Origin: Micromonospora sp. WMMA1947
GTDB lineage: Bacteria > Actinomycetota > Actinomycetes > Mycobacteriales > Micromonosporaceae
Direction: 5' to 3'
NCBI RefSeq assembly: GCF_027497355.1
Contig: NZ_CP114909.1
Span: 4,173,001 to 4,237,000, forward strand
DNA: 64,000 nt
The notes under the pieces were generated by a model that saw only the letters and a list, made by a program, of their open reading frames with translations, searched no databases and was not told the origin of the DNA. The position numbers and the translations under genes are program-made. How positions within the stretch are numbered: the first letter of the stretch is position 1; each line of letters opens with the position of its first letter. Below are positions 42,484 to 50,840 of this stretch, piece by piece.

Positions 42484-44046
42484 ATGGATCGGGGAGACAG
42501 ACGCACACGCGGAGCGGCTCGGGCAGTTGTTGCCGTACTTGCGTCCGCGCTGCTCGGGCTGGCTGGCAATTTAGTCACCAACCGCGTCGACCTGCCCGGT
42601 GAGCGGTGGCTGCTCGTGGTGCTGGGCGCCTTCCTGTTGCTGCTTGTGGTGGTTGCGACGGTAGAGGTGCGTTCTCGCAGCGACGGGTCGGCCGTGGCTC
42701 CAACGGCGACCGCTGAAGATTCCGCAGGGCGCCAGACCTCCGATGGTTGTACTTGTGAGGCGCCGCTCCAAGAGCTCCAGGTGCGTACAGTGCCTCACCA
42801 GCCGGGCCCGTGGCCGCTGCGGGCGCTGGCCGAGTTGGAAAGCAGGCGGTACTCGATATCAGACAACCGCGTAAGGAAGGTGTTCGGCGCATCCGGCTGG
42901 GAAGGAACGCTGCGGAGGCTGTACCCCGAAATCCCGTTGGTGTCGCTGGGCCGCTGCACCTTCCCGATCTGGGCTGAGGTCGCGGCACCCGAGCTCAGAG
43001 GCGACCTCGACTCAGCGATTGGAAACATCACCGATCACGTCCGGCCTGACAGGCGTCGGTACGACGCGGAAGGTCGGGGTTTCGACCACCGTGGCAGGGC
43101 GGAGTTCCGACGCACCTACTGGCGGCGCGACGAAGTTCGGCGGTTCAACGCGGAGACGTTCGCGCTCGACAACATTGAGCGCCACGGGCCCGGCAGGTCC
43201 CGCATTCACGCTCGCTACGGCACCTACTTTCAGTCGGTGGCGACCTCGGAAATGCTTGAACGCGAGTTCATCGACGTCGTGAGTCGCCGGCCGAATGCCG
43301 TGTGGTCGTTGAGCGACTTCCCGCGACGTGCCTGGCTGCGAGAACGGGCTGACGGAAATGAACTCTTCAATGGCACCCAGCGGGCGGCCGCCTTGTCGGT
43401 GGCGGCAGTAATGATCGTGAAGGAGAAGCAGGGGTACAGCGCGCTGTTGAGCCGGAGATCCGGGGACGTCAAGACGCATCCGGGCTTCCAGCATGTCTTT
43501 CCCTCCGGAATCCTCGCGCCGACCAGCTCCCGTTACGGCAGTGAGCGCGCGGAGTACTCGGTGAAACGAGCCTTCCTTCGCGAGTTCGCCGAGGAGCTCT
43601 TCGGGTACAACGACCTGGCCTACGACAGCCGGGACCTCCGCGATCCACTCGGTGGCATCTGGCCGATCCAGCACATGCTTAACGCCACCCAGCCCGGACC
43701 CATGGGGGAGCCACCGGCGGTCGAGATCAGATATACCGGCATCTCGGTGCCGCTACTTACCCTCCGCCCCGAGGTGTACGTCCTCGTGCTGGTCCGTCAG
43801 CCAGGCTGGTTCGATGAGCTGGTGAGCGGAGCGGAGCTCAGGTGCCGACGGCACGGATTCAACCTGAACTGGGAGTTTGAGGACGACCGAGACGACATCG
43901 ACGGCAAGAGACTGGACTCGATCCGCGTTGAACTCGACGATCAGTTCGAGCTCATCGGCAGGCAGCGGCTCAGTCCGCTCAACACCGTTCCTCACGCCGC
44001 CGCAGCGCTGTGGCTGGGTGCACAGGTCGCTCGCGAGCTGGCGTAG
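42484..44046 (+). CDS. Membrane-anchored NUDIX-like protein (2TM + large cytoplasmic domain)
   Basis: 520 residues from ATG 42484, with AGGGG five bases upstream. Two hydrophobic helices (about residues 12-31 and 42-63) form a hairpin anchor. A Cys/Thr-rich linker follows, then a soluble region of over 400 residues. Near residue 366 a sequence REFAEELFG matches the core of the NUDIX box (REUxEExGU), preceded by the beta-strand region YSALLSRRSGDVKTHPGFQHVFPSG (43436-43510). The N-terminal part of the soluble region is unrecognised. NUDIX folds bind or hydrolyse nucleoside-diphosphate derivatives. The gene stands alone after the IS21 element, with codon use less GC-extreme than its neighbours, which suggests horizontal acquisition. 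Function unknown. Confidence 0.72.
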   Translation: MDRGDRRTRGAARAVVAVLASALLGLAGNLVTNRVDLPGERWLLVVLGAFLLLLVVVATVEVRSRSDGSAVAPTATAEDSAGRQTSDGCTCEAPLQELQVRTVPHQPGPWPLRALAELESRRYSISDNRVRKVFGASGWEGTLRRLYPEIPLVSLGRCTFPIWAEVAAPELRGDLDSAIGNITDHVRPDRRRYDAEGRGFDHRGRAEFRRTYWRRDEVRRFNAETFALDNIERHGPGRSRIHARYGTYFQSVATSEMLEREFIDVVSRRPNAVWSLSDFPRRAWLRERADGNELFNGTQRAAALSVAAVMIVKEKQGYSALLSRRSGDVKTHPGFQHVFPSGILAPTSSRYGSERAEYSVKRAFLREFAEELFGYNDLAYDSRDLRDPLGGIWPIQHMLNATQPGPMGEPPAVEIRYTGISVPLLTLRPEVYVLVLVRQPGWFDELVSGAELRCRRHGFNLNWEFEDDRDDIDGKRLDSIRVELDDQFELIGRQRLSPLNTVPHAAAALWLGAQVARELA

Positions 44047-44427
44047 CGGGCACTTTCGGGCCGGAACACGCTGAACCGATATGCGGCGCCGGCCGATCAC
44101 GGTCGGCTCCGGATACCGGATCTACTTGGCGTCGCTAGACTTGCGCAAGCCTCAAAGTTGCGCTGAGTGTCATCGGCGGTGGGGTAATGGGTGGTGTGGC
44201 CCCTCGGACACAACGATAACCCCACGGTGTGCGCGGAGGTCCACTTCAGCGCGCACCATTTCCGTTTTCCGGCTGGTATTTCTCCGCGGTCATCTCGATC
44301 CCGACACCGGCCATGCCGATCGACGGTAGTGCGCCACCGCCGCAGCCATAACCCGATGGTGGACCCGCCTGGTGCGAACGGTGCGAACGACCCAGGGACC
44401 CGCCGGTGTGCAGGTCGTGCCGGCTCG
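44047..44427. other. 381-bp gap with repeated elements
   Basis: No gene seen. It contains a 19-bp motif (44174-44192) that recurs with one mismatch at 47906-47924, and a palindromic element at 44226-44257. Both gene ends converge here, so part of the region may serve termination. Confidence 0.45.
44226..44257. repeat. Palindromic repeat element, copy 1
   Basis: GGTGTGCGC (44226-44234) and GCGCGCACC (44249-44257) form a stem with one G-T pair and a 14-nt loop. Read on the minus strand it begins GGTGCGCGCTGAAGTGGAC, closely matching elements at 48802 and 53853. Confidence 0.45.
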
Positions 44428-45132
44428 TCAGGGCGCTGGTTGGCCAAGACAGAGCCGGTCGGCGACGTCCCGTGCCCAGAATCGGTATCCGTGGGTCGAC
44501 GGGTGGAAGCGGTCGATGCTGAAGAAGTCGGGTGGCGGCGTCCCGGCGGGTTGGTCGATGAACGACGTTCGGGGGTGGTCGCAGCAGACCTCCCGGGTGA
44601 CCGCGTCCAGTGCGGCGGCGCGCTCTCCGAGATAGCGCGCGAGGGTGGCCGGAATGGCCGGGAACAGGGTGAACGGCGGAAGTCCCACTACCGCCACCCG
44701 GTGTGCGCGGCGGGTGAGCCCGGCGAGGATACCGGTCAGGTCCTCGCGCCAGAGGTCCGGTCCGCGGCCGGCCAGCACGTCGTTCGCGCCGGCGAGCAGC
44801 ACGACCAGGTCGAGGTTCTTGTTGAGGCGCGGCACGAGCTGGAATCGGATCCGGCGGGAGGTGGCGCCGAACTGGCCGACGGCCTGCCAGTCGACCGGCC
44901 GACGGGTGCGGGCGGCCAGTTCCCGTGCGAGGCTGGCCGCGAACGCCTCCTCGCCGTCGGTCACGCCGCAGCCGGCGGCGGTCGAGTCGCCCAGTACGGC
45001 CAGGCGCAGCGGCTCCGCCTCGGGGCCGGGGACGGTGCCGCTGACACCGCCACCCGGTGCCGACGCGAGCCGCAGGGTCGAGCGCAGCCAGGCGCCCTGG
45101 ACCACGACGACCGGCAGCCAGACCGGGTTCAT
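44428..45132 (-). CDS. SGNH/GDSL-type esterase
   Basis: 234 residues. Block I is LRLAVLGDSTAAGCGVTDG (Ser nucleophile in GDS), the Gly/Asn blocks are LLAGANDVLAG, and block V is IDRFHPSTHGYRFWA with the catalytic Asp and His. These are the four SGNH hallmarks. The N-terminal WLPVVVVQGAWL is hydrophobic and may anchor the protein. Its ATG overlaps the stop of the upstream methyltransferase (ATGA), so the two are coupled. It is an esterase or lipase of unknown substrate. Confidence 0.85.
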   Translation of the reverse strand: MNPVWLPVVVVQGAWLRSTLRLASAPGGGVSGTVPGPEAEPLRLAVLGDSTAAGCGVTDGEEAFAASLARELAARTRRPVDWQAVGQFGATSRRIRFQLVPRLNKNLDLVVLLAGANDVLAGRGPDLWREDLTGILAGLTRRAHRVAVVGLPPFTLFPAIPATLARYLGERAAALDAVTREVCCDHPRTSFIDQPAGTPPPDFFSIDRFHPSTHGYRFWARDVADRLCLGQPAP

Positions 45133-45872
45133 GCCGTCACTCCGGCGCCGTTGCGGGCCAGGGTCAGGGTGGTGCGCAGGTCGAGAGTCACCGTGCCGCC
45201 GAGGTCGTCGATCACCCGGTCGAGCAGTTTGAGGCCGCGCTGCCGCAGTTGCGGCGGGGCGGTCAAAAACGGGCCGAAGGTGCGTACCAGTGCGAGGTAC
45301 CGGTCCCGGGCGAGCTGCAGATGACGATGGAACTGCTGCATCCGGGCGTCAGTGAACATGTGGCTGGCCATCACATCGTGGTACATCCAGTCGGCCGGAG
45401 GTTCCCGCAGCGCCGGGTCAAGGGAATCCAGCGCCGATCGGATGGCAGCCGCGTGCCGGGCGTCGGCGAAGCCGTACCGGTGCCCGAACAGGGCGAGGAC
45501 GCCGCCGGGTGCCAGGGCGTCGCGGGCCCGGGAGGACCGGGTGTGCGGGTCCAGCCAGTGCCACGCCATGGCGCAGCCGAGCACGTCCACCCCGCCGGGC
45601 GGCGGAGTCCACTGCTCGAACGTTCCCGTATGCACCTCGGCCCGCGGAACCTTGTCCTTCAGAAGGCCGGCCATGCGTGGATCCGGCTCGATGCAGATCA
45701 GCGGCGCGCCGATGGCGGCCAGCACCTCGGTGCCCTTGCCGGTGCCGGCGCCGATCTCGGCCACCGAGGCGGGCCCGCTGCCGTGGTAGGCCACGATCGC
45801 ATCGGCAACGCCGGCCGGGTAAGCGGGCCGCTCCCGCTCGTAGAGGGCGGCCACGTGACCGAAGACGTTCAT
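45129..45872 (-). CDS. Class I SAM-dependent methyltransferase
   Basis: 247 residues. Motif I VAEIGAGTGKGTEVLAAIG, motif II LICIEPDPRMAGLL, and the region DVLGCAMAWHWLDPHTRS are typical of a small methyltransferase group with an N-terminal FGHVAALYERERPAYP segment. It is divergent from a TetR regulator, with twin palindromic operators between them, so it is the likely regulated target along with the coupled esterase. Confidence 0.85.
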   Translation of the reverse strand: MNVFGHVAALYERERPAYPAGVADAIVAYHGSGPASVAEIGAGTGKGTEVLAAIGAPLICIEPDPRMAGLLKDKVPRAEVHTGTFEQWTPPPGGVDVLGCAMAWHWLDPHTRSSRARDALAPGGVLALFGHRYGFADARHAAAIRSALDSLDPALREPPADWMYHDVMASHMFTDARMQQFHRHLQLARDRYLALVRTFGPFLTAPPQLRQRGLKLLDRVIDDLGGTVTLDLRTTLTLARNGAGVTA

Positions 45873-45900
45873 GACGACCTCCTGGGCGGCAGCGCCCCCG

Positions 45901-45953
45901 TGTACGCTGCCGTATACGGAAGGCTAGCTGGCCATGTACGGTGCCGTATACGG
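45901..45953. promoter_or_regulatory. Twin CCGTATACGG operators
   Basis: The perfect 10-bp palindrome CCGTATACGG occurs at 45910-45919 and again at 45944-45953. Each is part of a 19-bp direct repeat starting TGTACG (45901 and 45935), 34 bp apart. They lie between the methyltransferase and the TetR gene and are the probable TetR binding sites. Confidence 0.8.
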
Positions 45954-45962
45954 CGGAGTGAG

Positions 45963-46547
45963 GTGGATCACATCAAGTTCGAAACGCGGACCCCGCGAGA
46001 CCGATGGATCGAGGCCGGCCTCGAGGCGCTCGCATCCGGCGGTCCGGATGCGGTACGGGTCGAGGCGCTGGCCAAGCGGCTCGGCGTATCCAAGGGCGGC
46101 TTCTACGGCTTCTTCGCCGACCGTGATGCGCTGCTGACGGCCATGGTGGACACCTGGGAGCGGGAGAGCACCGACGAGGTCATCAACCGTGTCGAGAAGG
46201 AAGGCGGCAGCCCGAAGACCCGAATCGCCCGAGCCGGCGTCCAGACCTTCTCCAGTGACCGGCTGCTGCCGATCGACCTGGCGATCCGTGACTGGGCCCG
46301 GCGCGACCCGGTGATCGCCGATCGTCTCCGCAGGGTCGACAACCGGCGGATGGGCCTCCTGCGGGAGATGATCGGCACCTTCTGCGACGACCCGGACGAG
46401 GTGGAAGCCCGCAGCGTCCTCGCGTTCTGCCTCCTGATCGGCGAGCACTTCCTGGCCGCCGACCACGGCGATCGATCCCGGGCGCAGGTGCTCCGTCGCG
46501 CGGGTGACCTCATCCTGAACCGACACCCGGGCCAAACGCCGGCGTGA
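45963..46547 (+). CDS. TetR-family transcriptional regulator
   Basis: 194 residues from GTG 45963, with GGAG five bases upstream. N-terminal HTH: GLEALASGGPDAVRVEALAKRLGVSKGGFYGFFADRDALL (nt about 46019-46138), the TetR signature. The C-terminal ligand domain is all-helical and less conserved. The frame is open further upstream, but the operators and the ribosome-binding site fix the start. It probably represses itself and the divergent methyltransferase/esterase pair. Confidence 0.87.
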   Translation: MDHIKFETRTPRDRWIEAGLEALASGGPDAVRVEALAKRLGVSKGGFYGFFADRDALLTAMVDTWERESTDEVINRVEKEGGSPKTRIARAGVQTFSSDRLLPIDLAIRDWARRDPVIADRLRRVDNRRMGLLREMIGTFCDDPDEVEARSVLAFCLLIGEHFLAADHGDRSRAQVLRRAGDLILNRHPGQTPA

Positions 46548-46591
46548 CCGGCCGCCGCACGGGCCAGGGTGGCGTCCGCTCATACCGCGAT

Positions 46592-46810
46592 TCAGCGGTT
46601 CGCCGGTCGGGGCGCGCTCAGTCGGGCCAGCAGATCACCGCGTCGCCGGCCCGTGCGGCCGCGACGAGCAAGCGGTACGTCGCTGAGATCGTCACGGACA
46701 TCGCGCGTGAGACGTGACCGCTCCGCCGGCGTAGGCGTCTTGCGGGGCACACAGAGCCGGGAGGTCTCGACGGCCTCCCGGAGCCATCGCCGGTCGACGT
46801 CCGAAACCAC
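46592..46810 (-). CDS. Small basic hypothetical protein
   Basis: 72 residues from GTG 46810, which has GGGGGAAG just upstream. The sequence begins VSDVDRRWLREAVETSRLC and ends in an Arg-rich tail (RRGRTGRRRGDLLARL). No domain is recognised. The ribosome-binding site and helical N-terminus favour a real gene, but a chance frame cannot be ruled out. Confidence 0.35.
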   Translation of the reverse strand: MVSDVDRRWLREAVETSRLCVPRKTPTPAERSRLTRDVRDDLSDVPLARRGRTGRRRGDLLARLSAPRPANR

Positions 46811-46951
46811 ACTTCCCCCGTTCCTTGGAAACGTCAGACTGATGTGCGTCGTACCGCACGGCAACGGGTCACTTCTGTGCGCCAGGGACAGACAGCGGCA
46901 GCAACCCGGCGGCGACTGCGGCGACGACGACCAGCAATCCGGCGACTGTCA

Positions 46952-47722
46952 TCACGACGACGCCCGGAAGGCAGTACGCGAGCGCGGGCCACCTGGCCTG
47001 ATGCGGTCCACACCGATACCGTGCTGTTGTGCGACTGGCCCGTGACCGCCGACAGGGTCCGTTGGCGAGCCTGCAGCTCGGCGGCCGGGCAGGAGCAGCG
47101 CTTCGGCTCCCACCGCCCGAAACCCAGCAGCTTGAAACGCCCGCACGCTGCGGGCGTTCCCGGCGGCCTGCTGGGACCAGACCGGCTGCCGATCAGGCAC
47201 CAGATGCCGTGCGGCCAGCGCCAGCGACCGCCCCAGCCCTCGATGACGAAGCCCTTCATCGACCTCTATGGAGGCCTCCCAGCGGCCCGCCACACCTTGG
47301 CCCAGGACGATCACCCCGCCGTCAGCCGCCCAGACGCGAATGTTGTCACGACGGTGGCGCGCTCTGCCCGCTCGGGGGTGATCGGCTTCAAACAGCTCGG
47401 TCAGTCGCAGGGGAGGCGCGCCGGCGAGCGGGCTCGCGACAGTCAGCAGATCAATCGTGTCCATGGATCGCCCTGTCCGGCCGAGCAGCGCGCTCAAAAA
47501 GCCCGGATTCATGGTGGCGGCCAGGGCATCGCAGTCCAGGGCCGCCAGGACGCCACGTACCCAGAGTGGATCCTCGTCCGTGAATACCACCGAGTGTGCG
47601 GTGAACGCGATCACTCCGGCATCGCGATGGTTTGGCTGTGGCACTACGGTGGTTCCGCCGTCCGGTGCGGGAAAGTGCCCGTGCGCGGCAGCATTCAGGA
47701 TGTCGGCCAGTGCACTACTCAT
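46952..47722 (-). CDS. GNAT-family N-acetyltransferase-like protein
   Basis: 256 residues from ATG 47722. The C-terminal half carries the GNAT core: WEASIEVDEGLRHRGLGRSL is motif A with the acetyl-CoA pyrophosphate loop, and GNARSVRAFQAAGFRAVG is motif B. The first 100 residues (LADILNAAAHGHFP, FTAHSVVFTDEDPLWV) are not recognised. A tail of about 45 low-complexity residues follows the usual end of the domain, suggesting that the original stop was lost or that the tail is lineage-specific. Confidence 0.7.
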   Translation of the reverse strand: MSSALADILNAAAHGHFPAPDGGTTVVPQPNHRDAGVIAFTAHSVVFTDEDPLWVRGVLAALDCDALAATMNPGFLSALLGRTGRSMDTIDLLTVASPLAGAPPLRLTELFEADHPRAGRARHRRDNIRVWAADGGVIVLGQGVAGRWEASIEVDEGLRHRGLGRSLALAARHLVPDRQPVWSQQAAGNARSVRAFQAAGFRAVGAEALLLPGRRAAGSPTDPVGGHGPVAQQHGIGVDRIRPGGPRSRTAFRASS

Positions 47723-48047
47723 GATCAAGCTCTTTCCTGCCCGAATCGTCCAGGTGGCTTGAAGGTCGATCCTAGGCTCGCCACCCGAACCAGGGCTGTC
47801 CGTCCGATGAGTTCTTCGGCACGTCTGTGGTCATCAGCGACAGCGCTCCCAGTCGACGACCACGACCGCTCAGAGTCGGCGCGGTGTTGGCCCGAACGAC
47901 GCTTTCGGCGGTGGGGCAATGGGTCGCGTTTCCGGGCCGGGTGACGGGTACAGCCCAAGGCTGCGACAGACATCCAGTTTGTGTTCCGGCCGGGGCCTAC
48001 GAGGAACATCTGCCCGGACGCCGCCCGTCTCCTGCGGGCGGCCGTCC
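47723..48047. other. 325-bp gap before the LuxR fragment
   Basis: No supportable gene. The 19-bp motif at 47906-47924 matches the one at 44174-44192 with a single difference. Frames across this region are Arg-rich and lack domain patterns. Confidence 0.4.
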
Positions 48048-48251
48048 TCACTCGGCGGACGCGACCCCGACCAGCGTCGCCAGCTGAGCCCGCGACGTGA
48101 TGCCCAGCTTGGGGAACGCCTTGTAGAGGTGGTAGCCCACGGTCCGTGGGCTGAGGAAGAGCTGGGCGGCGATGTCGCGGTTGGAGGCGCCGGCGGCGGC
48201 CAGCCGCACGACCTCGCGTTCCTGCGCCGTGAGCGCCAGCACCGCCCGGAC
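48048..48251 (-). pseudogene. C-terminal remnant of a LuxR-family regulator
   Basis: Only the last 65 or so residues are LuxR-like: LTAQEREVVRLAAAGASNRD, then LFLSPRTVGYHLYKAFPKLG, the full HTH of a LuxR C-terminal domain. Upstream, where the ATPase or receiver part should be, the sequence turns directly into the opposite-strand membrane-protein gene at about 48229-48251. The gene is therefore truncated, and the junction marks a rearrangement or misassembly. Confidence 0.75.
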
Positions 48252-48636
48252 CGCCGACGACGCCAAGCTGCTCCGCTTCGCCCTCAAGCAGGACGCGATC
48301 GGCTCAGGTGCCAACGGCGTCGTCTACCTCGCCGCCGCGGCGATCTTCGGCCGGATGTTCGGCCTTCCCGCCGGTCTCCTCTACCCCGTAGGCGTCTTCC
48401 TGGTCGCCTTCGCGGCCGCCCTGCTCTTCCTCGCGTCGAGGCCGACGGTGAGCCGACCCGCCGTGGTAGTCGTGATCGCCCTCAACATCGCCTGGGTCGC
48501 CGCGAGCGTCGAGCTGCTCGTCGCCGGCTGGTTCCCGTTGACCACCCTCGGCGTCGCGCTCGTCATCGCGCAGGCGGTGGTGGTCGCCGGCTTCGCCGCC
48601 CTCCAGATCGCCGGCCTGCGCCGGACCGCCTTCTGA
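48229..48636 (+). CDS. Small integral membrane protein, four helices
   Basis: 135 residues from GTG 48229. After LLRFALKQDAIGSGANGVVY come four hydrophobic segments, including LLYPVGVFLVAFAAALLFLA and VVVVIALNIAWVAASVELLV, ending FAALQIAGLRRTAF. It resembles widespread actinobacterial small membrane proteins of unknown function. No ribosome-binding site is visible, and the N-terminus overlaps the LuxR remnant, so the true start may be missing. A poly-G run begins 40 bp after its stop. Confidence 0.65.
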   Translation: MSASTARTADDAKLLRFALKQDAIGSGANGVVYLAAAAIFGRMFGLPAGLLYPVGVFLVAFAAALLFLASRPTVSRPAVVVVIALNIAWVAASVELLVAGWFPLTTLGVALVIAQAVVVAGFAALQIAGLRRTAF

Positions 48637-48675
48637 TTCGTGCTGATCCCCGGGTGCCCACTCCGGACCGGAACG

Positions 48676-48733
<58 letters not shown>

Positions 48734-48801
48734 TCTCGCAGGCCGATCCGGCCGGCGCCCGTCCAGTGATCGAGACGCCCGTACCGTCTGCGACAACCCA
48801 C

Positions 48802-48835
48802 GGTGTGCGCTGAAGTCGATCGCTCTGGCGTGGAC
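48802..48835. repeat. Palindromic repeat element, copy 2 (degenerate)
   Basis: Begins GGTGTGCGCTGAAGTCGA and ends GGACC, matching the left arm of the elements at 44226 and 53853. The right arm is eroded. It sits between the poly-G run and the MFS gene. Confidence 0.35.
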
Positions 48836-48863
48836 CGCCCGGCGGCGGTGCCGGTAGTCCTCT

Positions 48864-50099
48864 CTAGACGCGGGTCGGCCGGCTGGCCGAGGAACTGGAC
48901 GTACCGCCACCGGCGCTTGCGTGACGAAAGTCCGCATCGTGACTGAGAGGACGTGCGGGCGGGATGAGTCGTTCGCCGAGAGCCAGCACCAGGGCGGCCA
49001 CGCCGAGCAGAGCGCCGATCAGCACCGTAGCGCGCACACCGTGGCTCGGCAGGGCCAGGCCGCCGACGAAGGCGCCGGCGGTGATGCCGACGTTGACCGC
49101 GGCGGAGACTGCGGCGGCGGCGAGGTCGGAGCGCCCGGGGGCCACCTGCAGTACGAGGCCGCCGAGCGTCGCGGTGAACGCGGCGAATGCCAGTCCGGCC
49201 AGAGCGATCAGGCCGACGGACACCGACGGCCGTTGGCCGAACGTGTACAGGCCGAGCAGTGCTGCCGATTGCAGTGCGACGGTCGTGAGGAGAGCGAGCC
49301 ACGGGCTGCGGTCCAGCAGCGCGCCGACGGCGAGGATGCCGAGCACGCTGGCGATGCCACGCACGAACAGGATCGCCCCGACTGACGCGGCAGAGAATCC
49401 GCTGACCTCGGTGACGAAGAGGGCGACGTAGGTGTAGGCGGCGATGGCGCCGGCGGTCGCCAGGACGGCCATCGCCACCAGCAGCCAGAAGCGTCGGGCA
49501 TCGGGCGTCGCACCTCGGGCGGCGTGTCCGTCTTCCGGCCGCGTCGAGGGCAGCAGCGCCGCCACCACGACGAGCACGACGGCGCCGAGCCCGGCTACCG
49601 CCAGGAACGATGTGCGCCATCCGGCGCGGTCGCCCAGCCAGGTGCCTGCGGGCACTCCCAGGGCCAACGCGACGGTGCCGCCGGCGAACACGACCGCGAC
49701 GACCCGCCCGCGTCGTGCGGGCCGGAACAGCTCAGCCGCAGCCGGCACCACCACGGCCCAGAACAGCGCATGGGTCGTTGCGGTGACCATCCTGGCGACC
49801 AGGAGCAGCGCGAAGGTGCTCGTCAGTGCCGTGACGGCGGTGCTGAGAACGAAGCCGGCCAGGAGCGCCGACAGCAGCCGGCGGCGAGGGACCCTGCGGA
49901 CCAGCGCCGTCAACGGTACCGAGGCGACCATCACCACCGCGCCGTACGCGGTGACGAGCATGCCCACCTGCGGCGGCGAGACGGCCAGGTCCACCGCCAT
50001 CGGAAGCAGCAGCCCGACCGGCAGCGCCTCGGCGGTGGTGTAGAGGAACGTCCCGCCGGACAGTCCGATCAGCGCCCCCACTGCCCGTACGCGTCTCAT
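48864..50099 (-). CDS. MFS transporter (DHA1-type efflux)
   Basis: 411 residues with 12 hydrophobic segments. The loop motif after helix 2 is VPLTALVRRVPRRRLLSALL (motif A variant) and helix 5 has GVPAGTWLGDRAGWRTSF, the antiporter-type motif C/loop region of DHA1 drug exporters. The last 25 residues are polar and Ser-rich. It is divergent from a CGNR regulator-like gene, sharing an 88-bp promoter region with two 24-bp direct repeats, so it is probably regulated by that protein. Confidence 0.87.
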   Translation of the reverse strand: MRRVRAVGALIGLSGGTFLYTTAEALPVGLLLPMAVDLAVSPPQVGMLVTAYGAVVMVASVPLTALVRRVPRRRLLSALLAGFVLSTAVTALTSTFALLLVARMVTATTHALFWAVVVPAAAELFRPARRGRVVAVVFAGGTVALALGVPAGTWLGDRAGWRTSFLAVAGLGAVVLVVVAALLPSTRPEDGHAARGATPDARRFWLLVAMAVLATAGAIAAYTYVALFVTEVSGFSAASVGAILFVRGIASVLGILAVGALLDRSPWLALLTTVALQSAALLGLYTFGQRPSVSVGLIALAGLAFAAFTATLGGLVLQVAPGRSDLAAAAVSAAVNVGITAGAFVGGLALPSHGVRATVLIGALLGVAALVLALGERLIPPARPLSHDADFRHASAGGGTSSSSASRPTRV

Positions 50100-50115
50100 C
50101 TGGCCCCCTGTTTCC

Positions 50116-50195
50116 GGTAAAAGGACTTACGATGGCAACACGCTAGCGGCGCCCGTCGATGCAGGTCAACTGGTAAAGTGAGTTTCGATGGAAAC
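50116..50195. promoter_or_regulatory. Direct repeats in the MFS/CGNR divergent promoter
   Basis: Two 24-bp repeats at 50116-50139 and 50172-50195 agree at 19 positions, each starting GGTAAA and ending CGATGG-x-AAC. The second overlaps the ATG of the CGNR gene at 50188, so binding there could block its translation start region and transcription. Confidence 0.45.
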
Positions 50196-50808
50196 ACTTG
50201 AGGGTGTGACGCGGGTGCGCCTGGTGGGCGGCAACCTCGCGCTGGACTTCATCAACACCCGTACCGGTCCGCCCGTCGGATCTCCGGACGGCGACGTGCT
50301 GACCGGCTACCCCGAGCTCGTCGCCTGGAGCGTGTACGCGGGTACGCTCAGCGAGCCGGAGGCGGAGGCGTTGCGGCGGCTGTCACGCGATGATCCGGCC
50401 GGCTCTCAGACCGCCTTCGCCCGATCGCTGCGGATCCGCGACGACCTCGACGACGTGTTCCGGGCAGTCGCTGCCGATCGCAGCCCGGGCAGGTCCGTGC
50501 TGGCCCGTCTGCGGGACGACGAAGCGGACGCGCTCGGTCATGCACGACTCGACCAAGGGCGTACGTTCGAGTGGACCTGGCGGGACGACCAGACCCTTGC
50601 CCGGCCGCTGCGGCCGGTGGTGCACGCGGCGGTCCAGCTCCTCACCACCGGCGCACTGGACCGGATCAAGGGATGCGGCGGCTGTCGTTTCCTCTTCCAC
50701 GACGAGAGCAAGAACCGCAGTCGCCGCTGGTGCAGCATGGACGACTGCGGAACGTCCGAGAAGATGCGCCGCTACGTCGCGGCGCGACGTACCCGCGCGA
50801 CGAGCTGA
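50188..50808 (+). CDS. CGNR zinc-finger (ABATE-domain) protein, putative regulator
   Basis: 206 residues. An N-terminal ABATE-type domain (LVGGNLALDFINTRTG) is followed by a C-terminal CGNR zinc finger, CGGCRFLFHDESKNRSRRWC, with a second Cys pair completed by MDDCGTSEKMRRY. The family is thought to bind DNA and ligands. The divergent MFS exporter is the likely target, forming a small resistance or efflux unit. Confidence 0.88.
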   Translation: METLEGVTRVRLVGGNLALDFINTRTGPPVGSPDGDVLTGYPELVAWSVYAGTLSEPEAEALRRLSRDDPAGSQTAFARSLRIRDDLDDVFRAVAADRSPGRSVLARLRDDEADALGHARLDQGRTFEWTWRDDQTLARPLRPVVHAAVQLLTTGALDRIKGCGGCRFLFHDESKNRSRRWCSMDDCGTSEKMRRYVAARRTRATS

Positions 50809-50840
50809 GCCTGGCCCGTCACGATCCGGCGGCGCGGCTG

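Noticed and set aside
46592..46864. Longer version of the small leftward gene starting at 46864
   Set aside because: The start at 46810 has a better ribosome-binding site, and even that gene is weakly supported.
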